Part shown: positions 11,801 to 23,068 of the stretch, piece after piece
How the letters are laid out: each line of letters opens with the position of its first letter
Position numbering within the stretch: the first letter of the stretch is position 1
Assembly (NCBI GenBank): GCA_963921935.1
Contig: OY998185.1
Location: 32,580,487 to 32,644,486 of the forward strand
Source of the DNA: Galeruca laticollis
Lineage: Eukaryota > Arthropoda > Insecta > Coleoptera > Chrysomelidae
Length of the DNA: 64,000 nt
Direction: 5' to 3'
Translations under genes and position numbers: made by a program
The notes under the pieces: model-generated
Databases searched by the model: none
What the model was told of the DNA's origin: nothing
The model's input: only the letters and a program-made list of their open reading frames with translations

Positions 11801-12889
11801 TGATACAACTTTTACGATGCCTTTCCCTACTGCTTGCAAAAGCTCTTTTCCTGCAGCCTTTATGCCACACGGATTCTTGAATTTTTCAAAATCTACAAAG
11901 AAATCGAAATTATTCGTTGCATGCCTTGTAGCACCGTTGTCGATCCACCAGTCTGTAGTGTTGATCTCAGTATTGAAAATCTCTGAAAATGACAACACAA
12001 GACCTTCCTTAACCTCAACAGCATTGCTCTGAAATTTGTTTTGGTTATTTTTGTGGTTAGCTTGGTTTTGAGAGTCATTAACGAACTTATTTTTGGATGG
12101 TCGTCCATCTGCGATCCACTTTCTGCATTCACTGACCCAATGGTTTTTCTTACCACAATAATTACAGGTTGTACCTGCTCTCGACTTCTTTTTCGCGTCT
12201 TGTTTTTGCGTCTCGCCTTTTGCCACTAGAGCTTCTTGAGAAAATTTGTCGTTGTTGGTGCTTTTCTTGAAATTTCTTTCGAACATACACAACTGTGTAG
12301 TCAGCTCGTCAAAGGTTTTCTCTGTGTCTTTGGTGAGCAGCATCCAACTGGACCTAAATGTCTCAAATGCAGCAGGTAAAATATTGAGCGTTTTACACAC
12401 AAGCATTAAGTCTGGTAACTTGTTTTCATTTCGAGCAGTGAGACCGTTGTTGAGATCACTCCAAAGACTTCTCAACTTAGCTAAATGTGTAGACACGTCC
12501 TCACCTAACATCCAACTAAAAGCGAAAAATGAATCACAAATTTGAAAAACTTGATCCTTGGATGTCGCTTCAAACTGCTCTTTAAGGGCCTCGAAAGCAT
12601 CACGCGCGGTTTCTTTATCGATGATTTTCTCATACACCGCATCTGTAACTGAGCTAGCAATCATAGACTTTGCGTAGCTATTTGCCTTTCGAAAGAAATC
12701 ATACTTCTCTTTGAATTCTTTTTGTTTAGCCGCACTAGCGCCGTCAGTTAGAGGTTCTGGTTTTTTAATCTTGTTATCGATAACGTCTAATGCACCTTCA
12801 TGATAATCGAGCAGATCACGAATCTTCCGCTTCCAGATCGGCCAGTCTGCCTCACCGGCCAAGGGTTTGATGTGCTTCGCCAAATCCAT
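8825..12889 (-). pseudogene. copia Gag-Pol polyprotein with one nonsense codon
   Basis: Starts at ATG 12887-12889. Gag fills the first ~240 residues, then a CCHC knuckle CNYCGKKNHWVSEC (242-255). The protease motif is WWIDNGATRH (about 314-323), with Asn where the family usually has Ser or Thr. Integrase follows: the zinc site around YHERWGH...CEPC (about 465-510), Asp in IATDLCGPF, Asp in LLSDNGGEF, Glu in QQNGCVERENR. RT shows LAQFDVSTAFLYGELEE, LYGLKQAPRCW and the active-site box YVDD. RNase H shows FSDADFGG and ends in QLADIMTKPL. All is one frame except for TGA at 10964-10966, where relatives have Trp before AELVTTATYVLNR. The product would make a virus-like particle, reverse-transcribe the RNA and integrate the cDNA. 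Confidence 0.93.
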
Positions 12890-12984
12890 CTGTGGCTATT
12901 CAACGATACTTCACAGTCCAACCGTTTCTTATACGAATTTATTCTTTCTTGAATAAAAACGATTCTAGTACACAATTAAGCGTT

Positions 12985-12998
12985 CTGGGCCCATAACC
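12985..12998 (-). promoter_or_regulatory. copia primer-binding site (initiator Met tRNA fragment type)
   Basis: On the minus strand GGTTATGGGCCCAG directly follows the 5' LTR. This is the sequence used by Drosophila copia, which primes from an internal piece of initiator methionine tRNA and not from a tRNA 3' end. Confidence 0.85.
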
Positions 12999-13194
12999 AA
13001 TTAAAATAAATACAAGGAATGCAGTTTAATCTTGATGTGAACTTTTTATTCAGTAAATTAACATAACTGTTCGCTTTTGACTGACAAGTTAGAAAAATTA
13101 AAATTAAAATCAAATCATTTATTTGTAGTCAAGGTAACGACTACCGACTGTCTTTTAGAACAATTAACATATAAAGTACAATTTTACTTTAACA
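12999..13194 (-). repeat. copia 5' LTR
   Basis: 196 bp, one base different from the 3' LTR. It should hold the promoter and the start of the genomic RNA; I did not identify a TATA box with confidence. Confidence 0.95.
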
Positions 13195-13204
13195 CATCAC
13201 ACAG

Positions 13205-13684
13205 CTATATGTTCGTCCACTGCTGGACATAAGACTCCCGTGAATATTTCCATCTCCCCCTATCCTGTGCTGCATTCAACCAGTGGGTTTGGATGCGCTT
13301 CAGATCATCTGACCAACGAGTGGGCGGTCTGCCTCTGCTGAGGAAAGCGTGGTCTCGCGGTCTCCATTCAGTTATTTTTCTAGTTCATCTGCCGTCGTTT
13401 ATTCTGGCTCGGTGAACCGCCCAGTTCCATTTTAGAGTCGTAATTCTTGTGATGGCATCTGCTACTCCACTTCTTCTTCTCACCTCTGTATTTGGAACGC
13501 TATCTCTTAGGGATGAGCGTAACATTATTCTTTCCATGCTTCTTTGCGCTACTCTCATTTTATCCGTGCTTTTATTTGTTAAAGTCAGTGCTTCGGCTCC
13601 GTAGGTTAGTACTGGTAAAATACATTGGTCGAAGACTTTCTTCTTAAGACAAATGGGAGTATCAGATCTTAATATGTAGCTCAA
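13205..13684 (-). pseudogene. RTE-type LINE, C-terminal end of the reverse transcriptase ORF
   Basis: The minus-strand frame carries LKKKVFDQCILPVLTYGAEA, then 'RRSGVADAITRITTLKWNWAVHRARINDGR', and after a TGA (13385-13387, where relatives have Trp) continues in frame through SRGRPPTRWSDDLKR to TAG at 13205-13207. These are the C-terminal segments of RTE-like LINE proteins of insects. The copy is truncated at its 5' end near 13,690. Its 3' tail was an ATG repeat: joining the sequences on either side of the copia insertion gives TGATGATG repeats at 8546-8562 right after the coding end. Confidence 0.8.
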
Positions 13685-13980
13685 TCTTCCATATGTATAT
13701 AGTGTGACCTAATTCATCAGGTTTTCGGGTGAAATATATGTTGACACGTTGACTGGTTTGAAAAGAACCTGTGTTATCTGTCAGAATTAATTTTACGACG
13801 TGCAGTCTTGTCAATTATGAAAATTATGAGAAATATGATATGAATGTGGCATATATTGAATGTCAAAAGAATGTTAGTGATGCGTCTGAATTATATTTTC
13901 ATTGATTTCCAGAAAAAAGGCAACCTGACAAAATTTTTTTTAGATAACTTGATTCAAATTCAATCGAGTATGGATGTTAT

Positions 13981-14508
13981 GTGAAACCACGGCGTAAATA
14001 CGAAAAGAATCATGAAAAAAGAGAGGTGAATACGTGGGGATATATCCAAGCACATCATGAATCTTCTGTGCGTCAAATTGAAAATGAAATAGGTGTTCCA
14101 AAAACGACTGCAGCAAGTATTTTAAAAAAATATAAATTTAGGCCTTATCGGCCATCCATCCGTCAAAAATTATACTCAAACGATTTTTTGAGAAGAACAT
14201 AATTTGCACAGTGGTATATAGGAAAATGTAATGAACAGCCAAATTTTTATTCAAAGGTAATATTCAGCGATGAAGCTCGCATAAGCAGTGCAGGAATATT
14301 TAACACACATAATGAACTATATTGGAATGACTCAAATCCACAATTAGTTGAGGGGGTAAGGAGACAAGGCAGATTCGGGTTTAACGCTAGTTGTTTTGTC
14401 AAACATAATAAATTAGTTTATCATATATTTGATGATAAACTAACTGCTGCTGGATATATAGATATCTTGGAAATAAACTACAATACAAAACGGGAACACA
14501 AGTATTGA
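13981..14508 (+). pseudogene. IS630/Tc1/mariner-like transposase relic
   Basis: One frame runs from about 13981 to TGA at 14506-14508, with a stop (TAA 14200-14202) in between. It has a paired-type helix-turn-helix (VRQIENEIGVPKTTAASILK), then YKFRPYRPS, and after the stop VIFSDEARISSAGIFN, containing the likely first catalytic Asp, followed by GRFGFNASCFV and LTAAGYIDIL. This order matches a common insect transposase group. The C-terminal half with the remaining catalytic residues is missing or unreadable. No terminal repeats were identified. Confidence 0.65.
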
Positions 14509-16150
14509 GACGCCTATGCACAAAGCATTTGCCTTTATCAACAAGAATTGTAGAGGGATTAAAATTAAAAATGGGATAGTGCGCAGGGGGCGTGTTCGCC
14601 ATCACGTTTGATGTTTGCTATACAAAAACGAAGAAAAAATGCAAGACGAATCGAGCAAAGGTATAAATACACTAAAATTTGAAATGGCAACAAGGGGATG
14701 TGTAAGAACCACAAAGTCAAGAACCTGTTAAACATCGCCTTCAAATTTCTAGCAAACTTAATGAAGAAGTTGAAACCAATTTTTGAAAAGGGAAAAGGAT
14801 TTCCTCAGATTAGTCCCAAGGTGGCCAGGTCACCTATTAAACCGGATAATGAGGAAGACAAGCAAGAACGTGCTAACTACAGCTTGGAAGCGCCGAATGA
14901 TACATTTTCTAAACGCTCTCTTAAGGACCCGAAAATATTTTGATCGTTAAATAATATTCAGTCACGTGAGAATGAACAATGTTGACTTGCGATAAACTTA
15001 TTTTACTGTACGAGTAAGAAACCACGATTTCTCACAAATTTTCAACTTAACTTAATTAACTTTTTGAGAATGAGTCTCCAGTTGATTATTCTGGAACATA
15101 TAAAACTAACTCCGTTCCACTAGCCAGTGAACGATCTTCGATTATCCATAAACTTTCATTCCAGTCCATTATATGAGAATATCAACCGTCGCACAACGTG
15201 GGCAGTTTTTGAAATGTTTCATGTTTTATGGACATCAATAAATTAATTATTTATCAATAATATTAATAACTGTATCAATAAACATAATTTTCTATATGAC
15301 ACAACCATTTTTTGTTCAGTATTTCATGAACAACTAATATTAATCATATTTTGTTATTATTTTGTTGGAAGAATACGATTGGTTAAAATAATAGGCGTGA
15401 CATGGAAATATAACAAAACAGTTGCACTAATGATTTACGGGGCATTATGATTGAATACCACTTAAAAGCAATTATCGTAGTACCTCATTAATTGTATCCG
15501 GAAAAATAAATATTTGTGAAGTTTTTCTCTGGTGTTTTCCTGGGCTCGCCTACATCAACATATTTTCATGGCAGCTGTTTCGTTGAATTTTTTTTTGGAA
15601 TTTCATATATCTGACGAAATTGGCTTTAAACGAGTGTCCGAAAATAGAGATTCCCGTTTTATTTAGTATAATTGTGAGACTAAAAGTGAAGTAAGCACCA
15701 TCGAGGGTAGGAAAAAATATTCATCAAATATTGAAGGACAAGAGGTTAATTGTGAAGATGAAAATTCATCAACCACATCTCAGCTAATATCTAAGTACCA
15801 ACTACTGAGTCTACTTACATCGAAGAATAATTCATTTTACATCGAATCCCGATCAAGAAAACAGCAACGAAGGCAAAATCAAGCAAACCTGTGTTGAACC
15901 AACAGCATAGTTAGCGTAGTGGCACTTTCCTGGTGAGACATATTTTTCATAGTATCCAAATTTTGACAATTTACCAACCTCTGTTTTAATCAAACGAAAA
16001 AAAGTATATCAAATGTATATTATAATTGTTCTAAAACTCTATGAATTCGGCTGATTTAAATTTAGATTTACTAATTGCTAACCATATACATTTTTCATCA
16101 GAATTAGTATTAAAAATGATTCCTAAGTTTGATAAAGATAGAGAAAATAT
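14509..16150. other. no recognisable gene
   Basis: An 81-codon open frame at 14,698-14,943 has no motif I know. The remainder is AT-rich with many stops. Confidence 0.45.
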
Positions 16151-16417
16151 ATATAAAATGTTTACTGTTTTAAATGAAACTACATGTTTCTCGATAATGC
16201 CACAATATATTGGAAAAAAGTTAAAAATTCTGAGAAATTGACAATGGTTTTGATATTAAATATCATCGTCAGAATGACAGAAGTTACATTTCATTTTATG
16301 CCTACCTGATCAGTATAACTGTGTAATGATATAGAAAACCAGGAAAACTATATCGGCTGATCTTTACAATTATGACTTAAGAAAACAGTTTGAAAGTGGA
16401 GAACTCCCTGGATTTAT

Positions 16418-16680
16418 CTATTCATTGACGACTTTATATTGCGGGTTTCTTGGGTGACTTCTAATTTCCAATTCTCCAAGGAAATCCAGTTCTTGTTCCT
16501 TATCACAAATATGTAGTACTTCTAGTTCTGTGTTAGGTGTCAATGAATGATTGGTGTCATGTAGATGTTTTGCGTAGTGGAATTTAACTGGTTGTCCCAA
16601 TATGTATGTACGTAAGGGTTCACTGTATCGGATTTCAGAATTTCTAAGGGTTTGACTCAATTTGATAGCATTACATTCTG
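16418..16680 (-). pseudogene. PLE family A C-terminal (GIY-YIG side) relic
   Basis: The minus-strand frame reads LRNSEIRYSEPLRTYILG...FHYAKHLHDTNHSLTPNTE. The same arrangement follows the GIY-YIG core in the plus-strand relic at 29,840-30,090, and it fits the 'R...Y.EH ... A.HL...NH' part of PLE endonucleases. The GIY-YIG core itself is eroded. The frame ends at TGA/TAA near 16,418 before the inverted terminal region. Confidence 0.65.
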
Positions 16681-17214
16681 TACATTTAAGTTAATATATA
16701 CTAGACTTCTTAATGGGATATTTTGTTTTTACATTTAATAATTTTGTACTCACGTTACTTTCTGTTTTAAAAGAAATTGTTCTATTTGTTGCTAAAGATA
16801 TTATCTTTCAAATATTACTAGAAATATTCCTTGCATATGTGATAGTTTTATAACTTTTTAATTCTTTAGTTTGTTTAGGAAATATTAGTTGTAATGCCAC
16901 TTTCTCCCCTTTTCTAATAATTGGTTCATTTATCATTTAAACTGTCTTCATAAGTGATAATTGTAAAGATCAGTAGATATAGTTTTCTTGGTTTTCTATA
17001 TCATTGCACATCTATACTGATCTTAACTGGTAAAAAGATATCCAGGATATCCCCATAGGGCTAATAATATCTAAGCTTTATTATTTGTAACATATATTCT
17101 TCTTTTCTCTATTACCATATATTAACTCAATCAAACGGTAGGTCACTTCTTGGTCTACCAAAAATAATTATTAAACAATAGGTAGACATCAAATGAAATG
17201 TAATCTCTGTCATT

Positions 17215-17247
17215 CTGACGATGATATTTAGTATCGAAACAATTGTC
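17215..17247 (+). ncRNA. hammerhead-ribozyme-like motif in PLE terminal repeat
   Basis: The three conserved parts occur in order: CTGACGA (17215-17221), a GATA/TATC stem with a 5-base loop (17223-17235), GAAA (17236-17239), the self-complementary CAATTG and a final GTC (17245-17247). That is the CUGANGA-stem II-GAAA-short stem III-GUC layout described for hammerheads in Penelope-like elements. Stem I is weak (about 3 pairs). Activity is not shown. Confidence 0.5.
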
Positions 17248-17589
17248 AATTTCTTAAAATTTTTAACATTTTTTCAATATATTGTGGCATTATCTAGAAA
17301 CATGTAGTTTCATTTAAAACAGTAATATGAGTAGATGCCACGAAGTTAGGATCAGATTTCAGAAATTTTTTATCTTGTTTTGATGTGATGAATGATACAG
17401 CTCGAACTATATATGGGATACTCGTACCCCAATTTTGAAATGTCGTTGAATTTTAACTCTCATGATCAGCATATATTATCATTAAATATCAAACTTTCAA
17501 TAACTGAGCACAGCTAAAAGATATTTTGCAAAAACAATATTTGGAACGTAGGACAATAGTCAATTAAAAACAGAACTACTAAATGCAAA

Positions 17590-18240
17590 ACATTTTTTTA
17601 AGGTGTTCGATATGCCGCTAACAGAATAGAAAGTGTATCTTCATATATAACGGATGCTTGCATTGCTAGCGAAGTTAACGAAGCAGCGGCTACAATTCAA
17701 AATCAGCTTCTAAGGCCTCCGAGGAGGGTTTAAGAGAACCAATAAAATTAATAACTAAAGCTTCGCGACATGGTAATCTCAATGAGACAGTGGAGGCTGC
17801 ATGCGAGGAAGAGAGAAATCAAAAGACAATAATAATAGATATTCAAAAATTTGAAAAAAATTTTGAAATGCAGTAGAAATAATCATTCGAGTAATACTTG
17901 TTTCTTAACAACGGTCCTTCTTCGTCCCATGAGTACTTGCAAGAGTAAGTTATTCTCCTCAAACTAAAATAGAGACCAAAAGAATTAATACTTTAGCACC
18001 AGAATATTGATATAGTCACAATATAGGTCATACTATTGAACAGTGTCGTAAAAGAACATTCAATAACTCACGAAATCAAAACTCATCTTATCGAAATACA
18101 GGCAATTAAAAGTTTTCAAGCTCTCAACGTAATGTAAAAAATTCTTAACCAATTGTTCCAAATATCACTAACGCAGATTCGAGGTTTTCAAACCAATCAA
18201 GTTTTAGGGATTAAAATTATACACAGTTTTCGGGAAACGC
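17590..18240 (+). pseudogene. gypsy-type Gag relic
   Basis: Broken frames read ITDACIASEVNEAAATIQNQ, then EEGLREPIKLITKASRHGN and LNETVEAACEEERNQK, and later 'IGHTIEQCRKRTFNNS', the second half of a CCHC zinc knuckle. This order of helical capsid segments followed by a zinc knuckle and a basic, Asn-rich tail is typical of gypsy-group Gag. Many stops and shifts show age. No LTRs were found around it. Downstream sequence to about 18,800 may be pol, but too degraded for me to claim. Confidence 0.5.
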
Positions 18241-19440
18241 TACGATCTCTTTAGTAAACGACACAACCGCAAGACTCTACGACAATCATCGTGCCGAGTG
18301 AATGAGGGAACGAACTCAAATTTTAATACCCTTAGTGAAATTTCTTTCACATAAAACACATTTTTTTCACCGAATCAAATGCAATCTCTAGTTTTCAAAA
18401 TTAACTTAGTATATTTCAGTGTCTCAAAAATTTTCTCTACGAATTAAAAGTTCGGTTATGGAATGATTTGACGATGGATCTGTTATATTACAGAATACTC
18501 AAACTTGTTTACTATCAAGATGTTATTAAACTCTCAAGACTGATGACAATGCAACAATTAACAAATTTAATTAACCTCATACACTAAATCTGAAAGTACT
18601 TTTCCTATTATTAAGTCTCTGAAACAAATTGTTCCGCAAATCATTATTTTAGTTATGATATGATTCGGAATTGGATTTGTCCCTTGACAGAATGATTGGG
18701 CTTATTTACTACCAAGAGATTTCCACACATATTACTTCCTGCAATGTTCCCATGCCCGTCATAGCTAAGGAGGTAATTAAATAAAATTCTGACTCAATAT
18801 CGAAATATGAATAAAGTGAAAGTTTGAACAATAAGTTGGTTAACGTTAAATTGTTATGTCGGGACATTGATACATTAATGGATAAGTGGGAAAACCCAGT
18901 AAAATAGGGGTAATTGAAGTGATTAAGTACTATATCACATGAATAAAAGTTTTTTTCTTCCTTCCTTGATCATGAAAGTCACAATCCTTACTATCTCCAG
19001 AAAATTTTCAGTCTAATTAATACTCAAGGCACATCTGAAATAGCTGTAGGGCACTAATCTGTTACTAAGCCAGTAAAAAGGATAGTAATCATTCCTTTGT
19101 TGTCCAGTGATAAATCAATATATATTATATTCATGAACTATCTATATATAGATGCAATCATCATAATTTTAGAGCAAAGTATGATCATATATTTTTCAGA
19201 CAATAAGCAGATGAATCTATATATAAGATGAGGAATTAGAAAATACAAGTATAAATAAAGTCATAATTATCACCAAATATCTCCTGAATTATCAACAATG
19301 ATAAAATAATTCCAATAATGACAGTAGGACCAAAATAAATCTCTCAGCTTTACCTGAAAAAATATAGAACCAATCAAGGTTTCCAAAATCCCCTGGTAGG
19401 TAGTGATAATATTGTTAAATTCGAAATATAAGGAGATAAG
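18241..19440. other. no recognisable gene
   Basis: Possible degraded continuation of the gypsy relic; no conserved motif was confirmed. Confidence 0.4.
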
Positions 19441-19446
19441 GAAGAA

Positions 19447-22240
19447 ATGATAATAGGAACATGGAATTTAAACACAATAACAGGAAAAGAAAAAAAGATA
19501 GCCGAGGAAATAGAAAGAAATCAAATACAAATACTGGGACTAAGCGGAATAAAGAAAAAAGGCAAAGGTAAGATCAGATTAAAGGATAACCATGTACTAT
19601 ATTTTTCGGGAGTGAATGCTGACCAAAGAGGAAAAAAGGGAGTAGGAATAATAATAACAAAAGAAATGGAGCAAAAAGAAATCCAGTGCTAATCAGTTAA
19701 CTCTAGGACGATGACAATAACTTTACAAATGAAAGAGATAATAACATTAATACAAATAAACACCCCAGTAGAGGGAACAACAGAAGAGGAAATACTGAAA
19801 TTCTAGAAATGTCTACAAAATACACTAGACAGCGAAAGAGAGGGAATGGAAAACATAATAATCATGGGAGATTGGGATGCAAGAGCGGGCAGGGATATTA
19901 AAAAAGGCATGGTGCGCATGGGATAATATGGTGAACAAATAGCAAATAAAAATGGAATCAAAATTATAGATTTTTGCAGGAGAAACAACCTAGCAATAGG
20001 AAACACCTGGGAATAAAATATAGATAATAGATATACATTTGTAGCAATAGAAATAAACGCGAGGAGCCTGATTGATTATATCGTACATACACAAGAGTTA
20101 AAAATTAAAACAAGTGATGACAGACAAAGACAGTTGAAGAAAATGAATATAGTAAAATTGCGGTTAACTAGCTAAAAGACAGCGAACTTAGAAATAAATA
20201 CCAAAAAGAAACAAATGAGGAATTTGCAACGCTAGACAAGCACAGAGTAGGTTGGACAATAGAAGAAAGATGGGGAAAATTTAGAGATGTACTACTAGAA
20301 AATGCAGAGAAGATATGTGGAAACAGAAAATACAGCAGGAAATTGAAGAGAACGAAATGGTGGAACGAGGATATAAAAGAATAAGTAAAGAAAAAAAATA
20401 TGCATGGAAAACATTCACACAGACTACAGACGAAAGAGACAAAAATGAATACATCACTATAAGAAACATCGTGAAACAGGCAGTAAAGAATGCAAAAAAG
20501 GAGAGTTGGGAAGAATTTTGGAAGAAAATAATAGATAATTATTCAGTAGATAACAAAGAACTAAAAGACTAAGAGGATATAAAAAGAAAGAAATAAGAGC
20601 CATGAGAGACAGCCAAAACCAACTAAGGGTAGGAAAAGTGGAAGTACTAAGAATATGGAAGGAGCACTATCAAGTATTATTCAATGAAATACAAAATGAA
20701 GCTGAGCATATCCAAGAAGGAGCAGAAAGCGACAATCTAGAAATAAGACAGGAGGAAATGGAAGAAGTAATACGGTTCTTCAAAATAGAAAAAGCTTGTG
20801 GAAAAATGATTTATCTCCAGAAATGATAAAATGGGATGGCGAGAAAGGAAATAAATGGCTATGAACTATACTAAAAGAAGCATGGAACATAAAGAGGATC
20901 CCCAAAAGTTGGGAAAAAAATTTAATAACACCGATACACAAAAAGCGAGATCAAACTGAATGTGGAAACTATAGAGCAATATGCCTCTCCCAAACAAGCT
21001 TTAAGCTATATACGAAAATCTTCGTGAAGAGATTTGGAAATCACAGGCAGCACTCAGACCATAAACACAAATAAATAACAATATTTTCGTAGTAAGAAGG
21101 ATAATCGAAAGAAGATTAGGCGAGGGACAAGAACTCTCCCTAACATTTATAGATTTAAGAACAGCTTTTGATACGGTAAATAGGGATGAAGTCTGGAGTT
21201 ACTTACAGGAAATACATATTCCAGGAAAACTAAGAGCAGTCAATAACTCCACCCACGATATTGTAAAAGCGCAGGTACAGATAGCAGGAAAGAGATCGGA
21301 GTAATTTGAGCTTAGTAAAGGGATAAAACGGGGAGATATCCTAAGTCCGCTCTTATTCATAATTTTAATGAACAAAATAGTCAAAAGCATGAGGGAGAAG
21401 GGAGCCAATCTAGATACAATTATAGGATAGAACCCACAACCGATAAAAGTATGCGATCTACTCTACGCCGACGACGTGGTCCTTATACCAAATTCAAAAA
21501 ACAAAATGCCAAGATTGATTCACATATGGCCACAGGAAACACATAGAGTAAAAATGGAAGTAAGTATAGAAAAAACAAGACTAATGATAGTGAACGAGAA
21601 ACATTCCATGGATTCAGGAATGAGTCAAATAAAATGCAAGGGAAGGAATTTAGAAAAGGTAACCACATTCGAATACTTGGATAAAGTGATTACAATCGAC
21701 GGAAAGATGGATGCGGAAATAGCAAATAGAGGAAACGAAGCAACTAAAATATATTATGCACTAAACCAAACAATATTCGGACATGAAGAAATAGAAGTAA
21801 AAAAGAAAATTCACAATACTATAGCAATACCAATAATAACATGAGCTAGCGATACTGAATAAGAAACAGGGCGCAAGGATACACGCAATGGAAATGAGAC
21901 ATATTAGGGAAATAGCAGACAATACTTAATGGGACAGAATGAAAAGTGAAGAAATACGAAAGAGCATTGGCCTAGAACCAATAATAGCAAAGGTGAAGAA
22001 GAAACAAGTGAATTGGTTTGGTCACGTGGTGGGAATGGACTAATCCCGACTGATAAAAATAATAATGGAGATGGAAAAGTCGACAAAAAGAAGAAGGGGA
22101 AGACCAAGAAGGAAGTGGCTGGATCAAGTTGAAGAATATGGAAGGAAAATCCATAAGGAAGATCAAAGAAATAGTAGGGAATAGATTAGAGTGGAAAAAT
22201 GGATAAATGATAAATTGGAATCACATTCCAATACTTGAGA
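19447..22240 (+). pseudogene. APE-type LINE ORF2, decayed older copy
   Basis: It starts with IIGTWNLNTITGKEKKIAEE and IQILGLSGIKKKGKGK (AP endonuclease N-terminus), continues with NIIIMGDWDARAG-like sequence (about 19,855), WWNEDIKR (about 20,360), the RT region 'FIDLRTAFDTVNRDEVW' (21,150), GDILSPLLFIILMNKI, the YADDVVL active-site box (about 21,460) and FEYLDKVITIDGKMDAEI. It ends near GRPRRKWLDQVEEYG (22,090-22,140). Order and wording match the better-preserved copy at 47,420-50,506 on the other strand, so both belong to one family. Frames are broken by numerous stops and indels. The 5' end is truncated close to the ORF2 start and no ORF1 precedes it. Confidence 0.85.
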
Positions 22241-22533
22241 GTTTATAGGGAGCGGAGAAGAAGAGGTCTTTCATGAAACAGTTCAAATCTAATATTTCCA
22301 ACTATATGAATTGCTTTGAGCCAAGTAAAATAAGGCGTCATTCACATTTATTTGTTAAATAAGCTCGAAGATTTTAAGTTGATAATTATTCGATTAGCCT
22401 TTCCATGGTTGAATGTGGTTGATTTTATTGAAAGAAATCTTTTGTCGTTATTTGCGATATAACTTCCATTATTCAGTGATTTTTTTATTCTTTCCACCAT
22501 TTAACGCTGTTTACCGAAAACTAGTAAAGTTTA

Positions 22534-22547
22534 CAGGCATTAGAATT
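22534..22547. repeat. target-site duplication, left
   Basis: CAGGCATTAGAATT, repeated exactly at 24741-24754. The last two T bases overlap the poly(T) tract. Confidence 0.85.
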
Positions 22548-22611
22548 TTTTTTTTTTTTTTTTTTATTTTACCGCATCAACCTCGAGGGTTATGAGCGGG
22601 GTTTCAAAAAA

Positions 22612-22660
22612 AAACATACAATAGGTACTTATAGTCAAAAAACATACAATAGGTACTTAT
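22612..22660. repeat. short tandem duplication in LINE 3' UTR
   Basis: AAACATACAATAGGTACTTAT occurs twice in direct orientation about 25 bp apart, just downstream of the ORF2 stop of the deleted LINE. Confidence 0.8.
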
Positions 22661-23064
22661 ATTTTATGATAAAAATTGGAGTCTTTCAGAAATTTGAGCA
22701 CTTTTTCACAGTTTTCACTTAACGCGCGGTTCATGTTAGACGGAATGTTGTTAACTGTTCTTGTATCACTTAAATTTGTACAATCCAATAATATATGTTT
22801 TGTGGTTAGAGGCACATGACACGTAAAACACTGCTTTGGTGGTTCTTGATTTAACAAATGCTGGTGTGTGAGGGCTGAATGTCCTATTCTTAACCTGTTT
22901 AAAACAACCTGGTCTTTTCTGTTAGGAAGCTTATTTCCTTTGAGGTGAGTTTCTTGCAGGCTAAGTATTAACGGTGACAATTCATTAATTATGAGTTGTA
23001 TGTTCGGTAGGTGGGTGTAAAAACCATTTAGGTTCCACTGAAGAATAAAATTTGAGTAAGCCAT
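22657..23064 (-). CDS. fused mini-ORF2 of deleted LINE (endonuclease start + C-terminal end)
   Basis: This is a 135-residue open frame from a clear ATG. Residues 1-45 (NFILQWNLNGFYTHLPNIQL ... LSLQETHLKGN) are the start of an AP-type endonuclease domain. From about residue 46 the sequence jumps to VLNRLRIGHSALTHQHLL and CFTCHVPLTTKHILLDC, the Cys/His segment that ends such proteins after RNase H; the LINE at 34,533-35,454 ends with the same layout. The whole RT and RNase H are missing, yet the fusion is in frame with no stop. Whether the peptide is made or useful is unknown. It begins only 5 bases after the ORF1 stop, as in the parent elements. Confidence 0.75.
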   Translation of the reverse strand: MAYSNFILQWNLNGFYTHLPNIQLIINELSPLILSLQETHLKGNKLPNRKDQVVLNRLRIGHSALTHQHLLNQEPPKQCFTCHVPLTTKHILLDCTNLSDTRTVNNIPSNMNRALSENCEKVLKFLKDSNFYHKI

Positions 23065-23068
23065 TACT

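Larger units (their letters stand above)
8563..13194 (-). mobile_element. Ty1/copia LTR retrotransposon, nearly intact and young
   Basis: Two 196-bp LTRs (8563-8758 and 12999-13194) differ at a single base that I can find. The element is flanked by a perfect 5-bp duplication, CATCA (8558-8562 and 13195-13199). Read on the minus strand it has the order LTR, primer-binding site, Gag, protease, integrase, RT, RNase H, polypurine tract, LTR; integrase before RT defines copia. Near-identity of the LTRs indicates recent insertion. One in-frame TGA in the integrase region separates this copy from a full polyprotein. It sits in the simple-repeat tail of an RTE-type LINE. Confidence 0.95.
16155..17350. 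mobile_element. Penelope-like element family A, truncated copy with inverted ends
   Basis: The ends are inverted copies of one terminal sequence: on the left 'TTTAAATGAAACTACATG...CACAATATATTG', on the right its reverse complement ending near 17,320. Both arms also contain the GCCTACCTGAT and CTGACGATGATATT blocks. Between them lie a minus-strand C-terminal coding relic and the block 'ATCCCCATAGGGCTAATAATATC' shared with the copies at 27.4-30.5 kb and 33.7-34.3 kb. RT sequence is missing. Outer limits are approximate because no target duplication could be fixed. Confidence 0.7.

Noticed and set aside
12041..12545. Plus-strand open frames opposite the copia gene
   Set aside because: They are shadows of the strongly supported minus-strand polyprotein and show no motif.
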